NCBI RefSeq assembly: GCF_048773025.1
Contig: NC_133539.1
Coordinates: 35,599,001 to 35,663,000 of the forward strand
Direction: 5' to 3'
Length of the DNA: 64,000 nucleotides
Source: Camelus bactrianus
Taxonomy: Eukaryota > Chordata > Mammalia > Artiodactyla > Camelidae
Shown: positions 12,885 to 24,319 of the stretch, in pieces
Layout of the letters: each line of letters starts with the position of its first letter
Position numbering within the stretch: the stretch's first letter is position 1
Position numbers and translations under genes: made by a program
The notes under the pieces: model-generated
The model's database searches: none
Told to the model about the DNA's origin: nothing
The model's input: only the letters and a program-made list of their open reading frames with translations

Positions 12885-15588
12885 AAAGTGTTCTAGAAAA
12901 ACTTTTAGAAAACATGGATGCAGGGGAGTGCCCATGGAATTCATCCCTTTCTGCAGTATGTTTTATTATGTCTTAAAATTATTTATTAGGGGAGAGAAAA
13001 ACAATTTCTGTGAATTATTTATTAATATTAAAATATTGATGAGCATTACCTAAATGTAATGGGATTCCAGTTGGTGCATTGGATTGAAACTGCTGAAACA
13101 CAGCCAGCACAAGGGGCGTGTATTAAAAGAGCAGAACAAATGACTTAACAGGGGCCTAAAAGCAGCAATCAGAAAAGGTTCATTTAACTTAGAGATGGCA
13201 CAAGCTTCGAGCAATTGCCTCTACTTAAGTAAGTGTGGAATTACAAAAGGCTATTTATTACAGTCCAACAGGGCCCTGCAGCTTGCTCAAAGACCTTTGA
13301 AGAATTTTCGACAGTTATAAAGCCTCGCTCAGCGCAGGAGCAGTAGAACTTAGGCAGATCCCCAAAAGAGCCTGGAAAGCTTTCATTAAAAAGTTAACAC
13401 GATCTTCTTCACAATTGCTCTTGAAAATGAATTATTTTCTCTCTCTTTTTTTAAGGAGAGATGCTATACCTAGTAATTTTCAAAACTTCTTTGAAAATGT
13501 GCTTTAATTGTTAAGAAAAATAAACCAGTTTCACAGTGATATGGAATGAATGGAGGGTCTCCATGGATTTACTAAGAAAGTGTTCCAACATTCAGCCACT
13601 TTGACACGCTCTGTAAGCATACATTAGAAGTTACTCTATTAATGGATTTTCTGCAGGAGGAAATTGGTGGAATTTCTCTATTTTTTTGGTAAAAAAAGGA
13701 AAAATTGGTTCTAAGGACATTGAAGCTGAAATTATTCTATTAGTGATTGGATAATAAATTGATTTTTCTAAGTATTAGGGTAAATTTAAAAAATAATTAT
13801 TAAAAATTTAACGTATCTGTTATTTGTTTCTAACTCAGTGACATGTTTATAAACACTGGATATGTTTATAAAATTTCAACTAAATATAACCAAAATAACT
13901 TATCTTTTGCTTAGAATCTATTTCAGAGCAGCAAACTGCCTCGGAGTGAGGGTTGAGAGTGTTGTGAGCCGAGTTTGGGAAATAAAACAATAATATTGAA
14001 TAGATAAAAAGCAAACATAAAAGGTAAATGATGTTAAGTTACATGGAAGGATGTTGATTGTTAATGGGAGCAAAATGTGAATAAGAAGATGAATTTACTT
14101 TTCCATCAGAAAAGCAACACCTACATTTTTCTTTGGAAAAGGTTATGTAATCATTCCCAGGCCATTAACGTAGTGAGGCTTTAATTACAAAAATTTATAA
14201 GAAGATATTACAAATAACAGAAATAGAAGGATGGAAACTTTATTGCAATAGATACTTTGTTTAGCTTTACACTTTCCAAAGAAGTGTCACAAGGCAAGCT
14301 TACTGAAAGCTCTGTTTTTAAGTGAAGAATAAAAATGAAAGGCATTTGTAGACAGGAACAATTTAAATGAGAGATTGAATGCAAAAGTTTGGCGAATGAT
14401 AATCATAGAAACATCAGGTCAACAGATAGGGAAGATGTACTGCTAGATGTTGTTGGGAATATGAATAAACCAGGTGCTAACAGTCCTTGATTTGAGAAAA
14501 AGATCTATTAAAAAATAGGTCCCTTTAGGAATGAAAACAATTCAACAGTTAATGTGCCTAAGAATTCTTGATTTTTATTTGTTTCATGTTTGTAAGTTAT
14601 TTTGCTGCATTCCTTTAGGGCAGAATGCCACTGCGCCCCACACTGAGGTATTTTGGTTGGCCAGTGTACCAAGACTGAGATTTGAAACCAAAAGTGCATT
14701 GATGGATAGTATGTATTTTTCTTTTTAATGGAAGGATTTCAAGTAAGATATCACTTAAAACACATTTAATCTTCCATTTGAAATGTTACTGACCCTATGA
14801 TATCTGATCCAAACAGATGTTTTTTTATTCGTATTCTATACTTTTGATAATGCATAGCAAAACGTAGCAAATACAGAGTCACTGCTCAGTAAGATATCTC
14901 AAAATAAATAGAAAGAGGTGACACAAATTGCACTCATTACTGGGTACTTCTGACAAAAATTTTTTTTTAAGAAGTAAAAATGTAAAAGCAGAGATTGTTG
15001 TTTCCTGATATGTATTTTTTATTCATGAGAGATTTTTGTCAGAAGTCAAGGTCTACTATAATGTGTCCTAAATCCTATCTATTTTATGATACACTAAATA
15101 TTACTATTACCTATGGATACCATGGGACTCTGGGCGTAATGGATTCCAGTCCTCTTACAGAGTTGCATATGAAAATGTTATCAATGAGCTGAAGAATCTG
15201 GCATTAATAACTTTGCAACATTGTAACAAATAGGTACTCCTGATGTTTTGTTCTTTTTTTAATACATCAAATATATTTCATTGCTTACATTATAGTAGCA
15301 GATTGAAAACATCTGCTCACTTGCCACTACTCCACCAGCAGCTGAAAATCTCAGCTCATTTTCCATAGGCTTGTGTGTACCAGGGCTATAATCCAGCTGC
15401 TGAGGCTTGATATGGGGCCAGATTAATACTCACAAGCCTTTGAAATGGAAATAGTGCTTTCTTGACAAAGATTAGAACAATGATAGACTCCATTTGTTTG
15501 TTCCCGTCCCTCTCCGCTCTTCTTTACCACCCTTCCCAACCCGATTAATCTGCCTTTTCCCATCGTCCCTCCCTTCCTCTCTTTACAG

Positions 15589-15713
15589 CTCCATCACCTG
15601 TCATGACGATTAAGAAAGATCGGACTTCCAGAAACAGTATTTCTCTATCCTGGCAAGAACCTGAACACCCTAATGGAATCATATTGGACTATGAGGTCAA
15701 ATACTATGAAAAG
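15589..15713 (+). CDS. EPHA3: EPHA3 exon 6: first half of the second fibronectin type III domain
   Basis: The 125-nt exon supplies two bases of a split alanine codon followed by 41 full codons, about residues 436-477 in human numbering. It encodes the first strands of the membrane-proximal fibronectin type III domain. The family signature [12 protein letters not shown] is followed by [11 protein letters not shown]. The domain is extracellular, acts as a spacer and contributes to receptor clustering. The acceptor is a strong polypyrimidine tract ending in ctttacag. The donor gtggga is weaker than the other donors here. Read-through would add about 29 codons before a stop at 15,798-15,800. From memory, human EPHA3 has Leu where this sequence has Met at about residue 441 (PVMTIKK), a conservative change. 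Only the frame with PSPV first gives EPHA3 protein and joins exon 7 in phase 0. Confidence 0.97.
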
Positions 15714-18508
15714 GTGGGAGATAATGTTAAAGGGCTGAGTTGTCTTACCTTCTCATCAGTGTGCTCTTGCAAAGAAACGAGTGGCATTGCTGGGAAGTGA
15801 GAGCTCTGTTTAGAATTCTGGTCATGGGACACCTTTGATTTATATAGAGAGGGGTGTTTAGAAATCATTGTGTCAGATATTCTTCAGCAAAAAGCCATAG
15901 CAAAGTTGTCACTACCAAATTTTAAGCTATCAAGTTGTGGTATGACAGATGACAATTGTGTCCTTCCTCGCTGAAACCCCTGTTATACCAGCTGTTATCT
16001 AGTGATTCCTTCCTATTGATGAACCATTCCTTAGTTCATTGCTTTAAGCATCATTCGCTGACCTTCACACTCAGATAAATTTCATTCAATACAGATAGGA
16101 ACCTTGAACTAATAACAAAACCAATGTATTATTGAACTGATGATGGAAAGATTGCTTGACTTGTTACAAGGAAATTAAGAAGGTGGGAGTGGATGGATAC
16201 GTTTGCCTCACATCATAAAATTGTGGTTCAGTAATATAATGATAAAAAATAGGCACACAATTATTTATAAGTAGAATATAGGCCGTGATATTTCATACTC
16301 TAAATAGCACTTATTTCTCCCTGGATATAAATTATGGTGAGATTTGAAGGCAAGATGTATTCAAACGTTATCATTAGAACTCAGTGATTTTATAGCTACT
16401 GATATGAACACAGCATATTTGTGTATCTGCTGCCATTTACAAAATATTTTAAAGTGAACTAAAAGCAAATCGTATGTTTGTATAGTTTCTATTTACACAA
16501 CACTTCAGCATACGTTATTTCGAGCTGTCTGATAATCTGATGATAGTAGGCAGATAGGTTCTTTTATAAGTAAGGAAACTGAGAGTCAGTGGCATTATTT
16601 GAATTTCTCACAACCTCACAGCTGTTAAACATTAGATTTCTGTTTGAACTCTGGCAGCCATGACTCCTCGGGTAGTATGATTTCCCCTGTACTGCATATG
16701 TCCCGCTAATGAAGAGGGATCATTAGAGACGTGAGAATTAGTGATATGGTCAGTTGTGCAAAAAGACACAATGCATTCCTTTGCATCATGTAGTTATTCT
16801 GTTCATCGAAGTTAATGTATTTCACAAGTGTGATGCCATTTTTCTCAAACTGCCCCCTACAGGGAAAAAGGTATGTCTCTTTCATTAAAAGAAAGTGAAA
16901 TCTAGTAAACCTCACTGTGCCAAAATCATTCTCCAAATAAATGATCTCCTAGCTTTCAGTGATCCACTGTGGTATCATCAGATGCTCGTTTGATCGTGAT
17001 CTTCCATTTTTAAGTGTTACAAGATGGACTGGGCAAATATAAGAATCCATGTTTTATAGATGATGATGCAACAAAATAAAAAGGCAATTAATGATACAAC
17101 TCAGTTTAGACTGGATAGGAGAACCAGGGAACACCCAACTCTTAGATCTATGGAGCTAATTCAAAAATACTATTCATCTCCATTCATATCTTTCACAAAC
17201 ATAAAAAGTTTTCTGAGCTTATTTCAGATTCCACCAACAAAGCACAATATGCATCCTTATTTTAAAACAATATTAATCAGTACAGGAAACAAATGGCTGA
17301 ACCTTTTTATTATTCCCTAAGCATTTTAAACTTGATGCATACCTATGTGTAACATCATTTTTATATACTTTATAGAATTACTTTTTTATATCATGCATTC
17401 ATATATTCAGAAGTATTTCCAAATATACATATGATGCTTGGAAATATTTTGGAATATATTGGAATTTAAGCTCTGCAAGGCCTAGCTTTCTTGACTGTTC
17501 AGTTCATTAGTGATGATGTTGAACAGAAGCAAGTTCTGGGGATATGCCTAACACTCTTTTCACACATGAAATAATCATTTCTCTAAAATAAATATATTTG
17601 TCCCTCTTCCTTATTTAACATACTAATTCAAATGCTGTTTGATACATAATCGGTATCTCTTAAAAGTATCTGTAATGCATATTTTTTCTGTAATATTCTG
17701 TATAGTTTTGGTTGAGAATATGCGTTGTTCTATATCACAGACTCCCGACCCCACCCCACATGCAGCAACATTTCACCATTATTTGAAATTAGGTTACCCA
17801 CAAAGTGCTCAGTGTGTATTGACGTGTGTTAGAGGAAAAACACAGTTCTGTGTAAATCCAATTTTTGTAAACAAGGCTTGACACAAACAGTCTTTATAAT
17901 TAATGTGCAGTGTGAATCTTCCGATGTACAATGTGAATCCTTTTGGGAAAATTTCTAGACTTTTATCTGAAGATTTTTGTCTCTACTAAGCCACGGTGAC
18001 TTAGATTAAATACAGTGCGAATGTAGTTGATGCTAAGAAAGTTATTAATGTAGAACTCTGCATAAAACCTGGGCCTTTTTAAGTTTAATATCTTATAATT
18101 GATAGAAATATTTTCTGAGAATCAGTAGGACATTCCTGTTAAGTTTAATTCAAAGGGGCATTTTCCTCTTTGAGAGTTTATTCTTGGAATTAGACTGAAG
18201 GTTTCACTCAGTTGTGGCTTTGAAGAGAACATATTTTCATCCATATATTAATTGGTAAGACTGAAAACTAATTTTTCCTGCCTATGTACAGGGCACAAAT
18301 TATTTATCCAAGTTAGGAAATTCTGTAAATTGTTTTAGCTTAAAAATGCCTCTAGGTTACATTTAGAGAGTTAAATGATTGTCATCTCTTTTATCAGTCC
18401 TATGATCTGAGTTAAAATCCAGAAGAACTGGTTTTGAGTGGCTCACTTTTTTACCATTTGATAGCGTTAGGAAGGTTTGATTTTAACATGATTTTTCTTA
18501 CCTCAAAG
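15714..18508 (+). other. EPHA3: EPHA3 intron 6
   Basis: A 2.8-kb phase-0 intron. It contains a MIR-like fragment at about 16.53-16.68 kb on the minus strand. No exon, RNA gene or recognisable transposon was seen elsewhere. It ends with cctcaaag before CAG, which makes a tandem NAGNAG acceptor. Confidence 0.9.
16530..16675 (-). repeat. MIR SINE fragment
   Basis: The reverse-strand MIR core is recognisable in 'aaggaaactgag', then 'cctcacagctgttaaacatt' and 'gtttgaactctggcagcc'. It is old and diverged, and its edges are approximate. Confidence 0.6.
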
Positions 18509-18511
18509 CAG
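18505..18511 (+). promoter_or_regulatory. EPHA3: Tandem (NAGNAG) splice acceptor of exon 7
   Basis: The intron ends ...cctc aaag cag gaac. Two AG dinucleotides three bases apart can each serve as the 3' splice site, so mRNAs with or without the CAG (Gln478) codon are possible. NAGNAG acceptors are a known source of single-residue variants. Here the downstream site has the normally favoured C before AG. Confidence 0.7.
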
Positions 18512-18671
18512 GAACAAGAGACGAGTTACACCATTCTCAGGGCAAGAGGCACGAATGTTACCATCAGTAGCCTCAAGCCTGATACTACATATGTATTCCA
18601 AATCCGAGCCCGGACCGCCGCTGGATATGGGACCAACAGTCGCAAGTTTGAGTTTGAAACTAGTCCAGATT
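18509..18671 (+). CDS. EPHA3: EPHA3 exon 7: second half of the second fibronectin type III domain
   Basis: The 163-nt exon gives 54 codons plus the first base of codon 532 (residues 478-532 in human numbering). It completes the membrane-proximal fibronectin type III domain, with the Eph-typical [14 protein letters not shown] strand and FEFETSPD at the end of the domain. NVT at about N493 is an N-glycosylation sequon. The upstream acceptor (aag) was chosen because it keeps the glutamine of EKQEQETSY found in the human protein as I recall it. A second AG three bases on gives an alternative start at 18,512. The donor is gtacgt. Read-through past the donor adds 24 codons before TAA at 18,743-18,745. 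DTTY replaces DTIY as I recall it from human (residue 504). Confidence 0.97.
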
Positions 18672-19400
18672 GTACGTATTTTCTCAATATAGTGTATGGT
18701 GGGAGGGCTGTTGCAAATGTGTCTGATAATTCATTCTCACTCTAAGTTTTAACCAAGTGTTTTACATTGAAAATATATTGCTTGAGGACATTTAATAATT
18801 GTGCATAGCATTGGGACTGTGTCCTTGTGTTTGTGTAAGTGTACATCATTTTTTTTTCTCTTTTACAAATCAAACATATTCTAATGCCTGGAATGATTCT
18901 GGTCTTCTATTGGCTATAAATTGCTTTGAGGAACATTATTTAATATAATCACATTTTAACTTCCAGTACCTGTTAATCCAAATATTCTACGTTCATTGCA
19001 TGATTCAATGAACTACAAAAAAGAAACTTGCTGATCCATGAGGAACTTAATATTTTAATCCTTAACACAGTTAATCTTGTATCACTTGGAGATTAAGGAT
19101 TTTCTAAAACCTGATTCATCACCTCATTCACATTCACAAGCAATTTGAATAGCCCTGTGTCTCTGACACCAAATTTGTCTGAAATTGGCAAACATTTTCC
19201 CCAAGACATTTTGCTTTTCTTCAAATGCATTTGCTTCATATTAGAAGAGCCCCTCTGCTAAAATATAATTTTCAAAAAGGCAAAATCATAGCTGTGGTAC
19301 TAATGTAAAATAAAAACCAGTTAAAGATTTTATTTAACTTATTAATTAATGAAGAGACTAGTAAGAGATTAAATGATTTAAAGGGAAATTTGAAGAACAG

Positions 19401-19475
19401 ATACATACACACATATATATACACATTTGTGTATGTTTGTGTGTGTCTTTGTGTATGTGTGTATGCATATGTAGA
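19401..19475. repeat. Imperfect CA/TA/TG simple repeat
   Basis: atacatacacacatatatat then a run of gtgtgt-type units, broken by single changes. Low-complexity tract. Confidence 0.75.
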
Positions 19476-19699
19476 CAATCCAGAATACTTAAACAAATTG
19501 ATTAATTTGTCCAAAACTGGTTAATATACTATAGGACAATAAATATACTGATTGATGTCATCTCTTGTAATGCACACAAACTAATCATATCTCTAGTGAA
19601 TTTATCACTCTAACTGTAATGAGAAGGATTATTTATATCACTATCCATTGTCCGCAACTAACTTCACAGCTGTTAAAACAGGCTAGAAAGACAATCAAA

Positions 19700-19883
19700 G
19701 ATAAACATCCTTGTAGGGAGACTATAGCTATATACAGTGGTAGAGCGCATGCTTAGCATGAATGAGGTCCTGGGTTCAATCCCCAGTACCTCCGTTAAAA
19801 TAAATAAATAGCCTAATTACCTCTCCCCACCCCACAAAAGAAAGGAAAAAAATTAAAAAAAAAAAAAAAAGATGAACAACCTT
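19700..19883 (+). mobile_element. Camelid vic-1 SINE (tRNA-Ala derived) with target-site duplication
   Basis: The head 'cagtggtagagcgcatgctt' and 'gaggtcctgggttcaatccc' is a tRNA-Ala-like sequence with B box ggttcaatccc at 19,773-19,783 and an anticodon loop of TTAGCAT type. It is followed by the camelid-specific body (aataaataaatagcctaatt) and an A-rich tail. Flanks gataaacatcctt (19,700-19,712) and gatgaacaacctt (19,871-19,883) match at 11 of 13 positions and are the target-site duplication. This is the best evidence for the host lineage. Such SINEs are copied by L1 machinery and transcribed by RNA polymerase III when young. Confidence 0.9.
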
Positions 19884-20293
19884 TAGAAACAGATATCCAG
19901 GGAGAGTCTGACAATGCCCAGCCCTCCACTGAAAGGAAACCCAATATTCTCTTTTGACGGTTCCAATTTTACCATTTTTCCCTGGCATGTATATTTTCCA
20001 TTTTCTAAATATTTTATTAATAATATAAAATCACATTGTTGTTGATATGCTAATATTTTATGCCCAAACTTCATATCTCATTGAAACATTCCAGATTAAT
20101 AAAAACTGTTAATATGATAGAATAAATATTTTATGACATGCTTTTTATCTGACAAATGCTGCTTAAAATAACAATCACTACCTTCTGCAAGGTACTGAGA
20201 ATCTAGTGTTCTTAGAAATTATCAGCTCACAGCTGACACATGGCAGTCCTGCTACCAAAGGAAAGTTGTCGTCTTCAAAAGCACAAATTTATA

Positions 20294-20621
20294 CAATTGG
20301 TCCTCTGGATCCGTGGGTTCAGCCAACCTTGGATGGCAGATATTGGAAAAAAAAGTTCCAGAAAGTTTCAGAAAGCAAAACTTGAATTTGCCATAAGCCG
20401 GAAACTATTTAGATGATGTTTATATTGTATTTACAGCTATCTACACAGCATTTACATTGTGTTAGGTATTATAAATAATGTAGAGATGGTTTAAACAATG
20501 TGGCAGGCTGTGCTTTGTATGCAAATACTGCACCATTTTACATAAGGGACTTCAGCATCCTCAGATTTTGCTATCCGTGCGAGTCCTGAAGCCAGTCCCC
20601 CTTGGCTATGAGGGACCATTG
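20294..20621 (+). mobile_element. Tigger-like (Tc1/mariner class) non-autonomous DNA transposon
   Basis: Starts caattggtcctctggatccg and ends ctatgagggaccattg; the outer 12 bp are near-perfect inverted repeats. It begins after a TA. The inside matches the old 'ccgtgggttcagccaacc ... tttacattgtgttaggtatt ... gggacttcagcatcctcaga' Tigger-family consensus. 328 bp, no transposase gene. Exact subfamily not resolved. Confidence 0.8.
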
Positions 20622-21859
20622 TGCCTCAAGACCTCTCCTAATCCTCCTGTGATGGAATGAACATGGAGAAGTCACTCTCTGAGGACATTAGAAACAAAAT
20701 GCTGTATAAAATAACTACAGAATCTGTGTGAACAAGATTTAAAACAAATTTAAAATTTTATAAGACACAGTATCAAAATATAATTGCAACTTAATATTAG
20801 TAGTTCTAAATCTTTTTGTAACTTTTAAGTGGTATAAAGAAAGTTCCTTGTTTTGAAATGACTACAGATTCAATTTTTTCAAAGTATTAAATAGTTATTT
20901 TAATTAACAACAACAAAACCTATATTTTCTTTAGCAAGGAAAATCACAAATCACAGAAATAGAAAAATCAAATGTTTATTATATCATATGGTAGAAAAAA
21001 AGCCATACTGAGGGACAGGAAGGACAGAATACCGTTAGATAAATATTTATTATATTGATGCATATTTTGGAACATCAATCAGTCTAGCCTTACATGATCT
21101 TAATTAGCAGTTAACCTTATCTGATAAGTAAATTTGCAAAAACAACAATAAATTCTAAAATTCTAATATGATTCCAGATTTACCACAGATATCTCTATGA
21201 TAGTGTTATATATGATCGTCTAATGAGTCTTCAGTGTCTGAGGTTTAAGAAATACTCCATTTAAAAACTTCAGTCTTAGGACTTTTGCAGATAAATTTTA
21301 TATTTGCTATATTTCCATTGTTTGATAGAGCAGATGAAAAGAAGAGAGAAAAATAACTTTTTTAACATACACTTTGATTTATAAAAATCTTTGAGTTTGC
21401 ACAGTTTGATTTTTTTTTAAATCAGTTTACTCTTACTGCTTTACCGTAGAATTCTTCCCAACTTTAAATATAGAGGAGGAAAAAAGTACCTTTTGTCTTA
21501 GGAGTAAAAAGACAAAAATCAAAACTCTCACTCCATTTTTTAAATCAAAATGATATATTCACGAAAACTCTAAGGATTTAGAAGTCTGATTTGTTATAGA
21601 TCAATATTTAAAAGATATAAAAAAGGCTCTTGCTGTATTTCTTTAATGGTTTGCTTCTTATTCTAGGTTTCATTTTTTTTAATTATAAACATTTCATCCA
21701 TAATACATATACATGCTTCTTAGTAGAACATAGTGTATTTTTACCTGGAATTTAGATAGTATTTTTTGGACTTAGTTTACAGTAGCAATATGAAGACACA
21801 GTGGAGCACTTATTTTCTTAAGTGTTTTAAAGTTTCTTACTATTTATAGTCAGTGCTTC

Positions 21860-21985
21860 TATTATGTACAATTAAATTTATTATCATTTTACAGAAGAGG
21901 AAACAGAGGCATCGAGAGATTAGGTAGATTTCTAAAGTTACACAACTGGTAAATGATGGGTCTGATTCCAGAACCCATGTATTTT
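21860..21985 (-). repeat. MIR SINE
   Basis: 'tcattttacagaagaggaaa', 'gttacacaactggtaaatga' and 'ctgattccagaacccatg' are the reverse-strand MIR core and tRNA side. Confidence 0.75.
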
Positions 21986-22293
21986 TGTGACAGTATAAAT
22001 ATTCTCATAAATATTTCATTTGATTTTGCTCTATAAGCTGTCCAGATACTATTATATACTTTTGGTCATGGTCTAGGACACAGAATTTATGTGTTTTTTC
22101 TGAGATTGCATAGATGTTCAGTGGAGTCAGTGGACCTAGAACCTCCAGGTTTTGGAGGACTGATCCAGTGCCGCTCTTATACATTTAAAAAAAAAGTCAT
22201 GCTAAGACCCACAGAAAGCATGGGCTGTATAAAAGTAGAAGAACTTTCCTAGAACAAACACAATATCCACTAAAGCAAGAGTCCAGATGATAT

Positions 22294-22740
22294 TGTTACC
22301 CCAAAGGTAAAGACCTCAGTTCTTGTCATACCCAAAAAATAAGTTTTAGTCAGGAGATGGTTTGTAGTGAAAGATTTTAGATTTATTTAGAAAAGGGAAA
22401 GCGGGCTGCTCCAAGGGGGGAAGAGCGGTGCTCTCTGTTTTGCCTTTTCTCTTATACCCTCGCTGAGAGGTGGTCTTTTGATTGATTGATGGCTCTTGCC
22501 CCTAGAAAACCTAGTCATGATTGTTTCCTTTGCACATGTCCTTTCCCATGGTATACACAGAAAAACCCATGTGGGGCTAAACCACAATGTTAATTGTGTT
22601 ACAGTGAGCACTGGGTCATGTCCAGTTAAGTTTTTTTTGCTACTGTGCGGTCATGACTGTCAGGTTCTTACCAGTTTCTTACTGGCAGTCATTCAGAAGA
22701 AGTAAAGCCCCTTCATGCTGGAGACAGGCATAACACCGTC
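22294..22740 (-). mobile_element. Endogenous retrovirus LTR fossil
   Basis: On the minus strand the block reads as an LTR: a TATAAGAG-type TATA region, a polyadenylation signal (AATAAA in 'ctttctaaataaatctaaaa') about 80-90 bases later and a U5-like end finishing ...ggtaaca. Likely ERV1-type. No internal region is attached and the upstream edge is uncertain. An old solitary LTR, antisense to EPHA3. Confidence 0.55.
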
Positions 22741-22889
22741 TTCCAGACCTTCCTCCCTCTCCTCCACCTTATTTGCCTGGTGCCCCCACTTATCTAACTG
22801 GCATGTTTGGGAAAGCAGACAGTCCAACTGTCTGGAAACCCTCAGTGGGTAGAAACTGAGTCCAAAGCCCAAGAAAGGCAGGCACAACG

Positions 22890-23120
22890 TAGGTGTTAAG
22901 AGGAAGGACTCTGGAGTAAACTGACATGTATAAGAATGACCTTGACAAGCCACTTCAATTTTCAATGCCTCAGTTTCCCTGTCTGGAAATTGGGGAAGAT
23001 CATTGTGCATTACTCAATAGGGTTTTCTGTTGCTTGAATTAAGTGTTGTTTGTAAAGTGCTTAAAATATTACCTGGCATAGTAGTATAGTGGGCACTCAT
23101 GCTGTGTGTTTTGTGTTTAA
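22890..23120 (+). repeat. MIR SINE, nearly full length
   Basis: 'gttaagaggaaggactctgg', 'caatgcctcagtttccctgt', 'caatagggttttctgttgct' and 'acctggcatagtagtatagt' follow the MIR consensus from head to tail. Confidence 0.85.
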
Positions 23121-23659
23121 ATAAATAGTACATAATTTGAACATCCAAGGAATTTCAAATTGATATCAATTTTTGACAGTATGCTAGGTAAAATTATAAG
23201 ACAACTCTATAACACATTTAATCAATACTATTTATTCAATGGTTTGCCAATTTCAGTAACAAAAATGGTCTGATGTGGTCATGTGTTTTTAGGTCATCTC
23301 TGGGATTCATAGATATTTAGAGCTAGAGGAAATTGTAGAGAAGTCTAGTTTAATCCTGTCTTGAACAGAAAAAGGAATAGAGAATTCTTCTTTATTCTAT
23401 CATGCCTCATCGCCACGCCCCCCCCCCACCAGTTTCACTGAACTTTATTTCTGAAACTGGCTGAAGTTTACCAGTGAATTCAGAACTTGTTGCTCTTTAC
23501 AAGTTATTACAGTATGCAAAATGAAAAGCATGAGACAGAGCAATTATTATATGTTCCTGAAGCATTATTCAATTGCAAGATTAAGTTATTTTACAAACGA
23601 TTCATAGATCTATAGCCAATGGATAGGGATGTATCAGTCCAGGTCTTCCAGGAAGCAGA

Positions 23660-24020
23660 TACTAAAGTGGAATTACAAGAGCTTTGGGGCGGGGAGTGGA
23701 TACAGATTAAAAAATAAAAGGGGAGGAGCAGAAGTGGCCAGAGCCTCAGACCGAGCTGAAGACAGACAGAACAAGGGTTGAGGAGGAGAAGCCTCAGAGA
23801 GCTCTGAGGTGCTCGCCAAGCCAGTGGGGAGCCCCAGAGTGAAGACCGCCCTTCCTCCCAAAGGAGTCCCTCACTGGGCGGAAACGGTCTGGCTCCAGGC
23901 CCCTCGCCACGTTTAGTCCTCGAGGAGAGCCCGGCCGCGGCGGCTCCTGAAGGTGCAGCAGCTGGAGGCTGTCTGCCCGCTGCAGGCTGGGCAGGAGGGA
24001 GATCCCAGCAGGCACCCCCA
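23660..24020. other. CpG-rich, GC-rich block of unknown origin
   Basis: This segment is far more GC- and CpG-rich than its surroundings, with gcccggccgcggcggctcct near 23,928-23,947. No gene or repeat family was assigned. Several short open frames cross it on both strands, as expected of GC-rich DNA with few stops. It may be an old repeat or a small CpG island. Confidence 0.6.
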
Positions 24021-24319
24021 TGGCTGCCACAGTGCTGTGAACAATAGTTTTGTGATAGTAAAGAACAAAGTGCTTGTCACAGTGTATATTATGAGTGTAC
24101 CATCCTGCCTCACTCTGAGGTCTTTTTTTCAGATGCTTGGAAAACTTCTAACAGCCTATCTGCCATGTCTCTATATTGGCATCATTTAACTATTCCCTAA
24201 ACTGCCTTATTTTAGAGAAAAGCTTCCAAACTTAGATTTTCATCAGGTTCAAGATGGGATGTTGGCTTCCAGAGAGGTGATGGTATACTAAACCCTCTCT
24301 TCTAAGCTCCTCTTTTGAT

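Larger units (their letters stand above)
1..15588 (+). other. EPHA3: EPHA3 intron 5 (3' part)
   Basis: No coding exon is visible. The stretch is AT-rich and holds an AT/TG-rich tract near 0.65 kb, old L1 fragments near 2.3 and 5.6 kb, a 49-bp inverted repeat at 3.35/4.06 kb, probable retroviral LTR fossils near 5.1-5.5 and 7.5-8.4 kb, a CA microsatellite at 7.0 kb, an ancient repeat at 9.1-10.2 kb, an L2 end at 11.7 kb and an L1 3' end at 12.7-12.9 kb. The segment 13.06-13.36 kb is non-repetitive and more GC-balanced. The intron ends in a pyrimidine-rich tract and ctttacag. Remaining stretches show nothing I can name. Confidence 0.9.

Noticed and set aside
19714-19795. tRNA-Ala gene
   Set aside because: The tRNA-like part is followed directly by the camelid SINE body, an A-rich tail and a target duplication; the acceptor stem is not intact. 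It is the head of a SINE.
22693-23010. 105-codon minus-strand open frame
   Set aside because: It spans the junction of an LTR fossil and a MIR and is explained by chance in GC-richer repeat DNA.
23409-23430. C-run and similar C-run at 59,849-59,860 as G-quadruplex sites
   Set aside because: Single homopolymer runs without the four spaced G/C tracts a stable quadruplex needs.
23673-24189. Several overlapping open frames on both strands as a small gene
   Set aside because: GC-rich sequence has few stop codons; no frame looks like a known protein and there are no paired splice sites.
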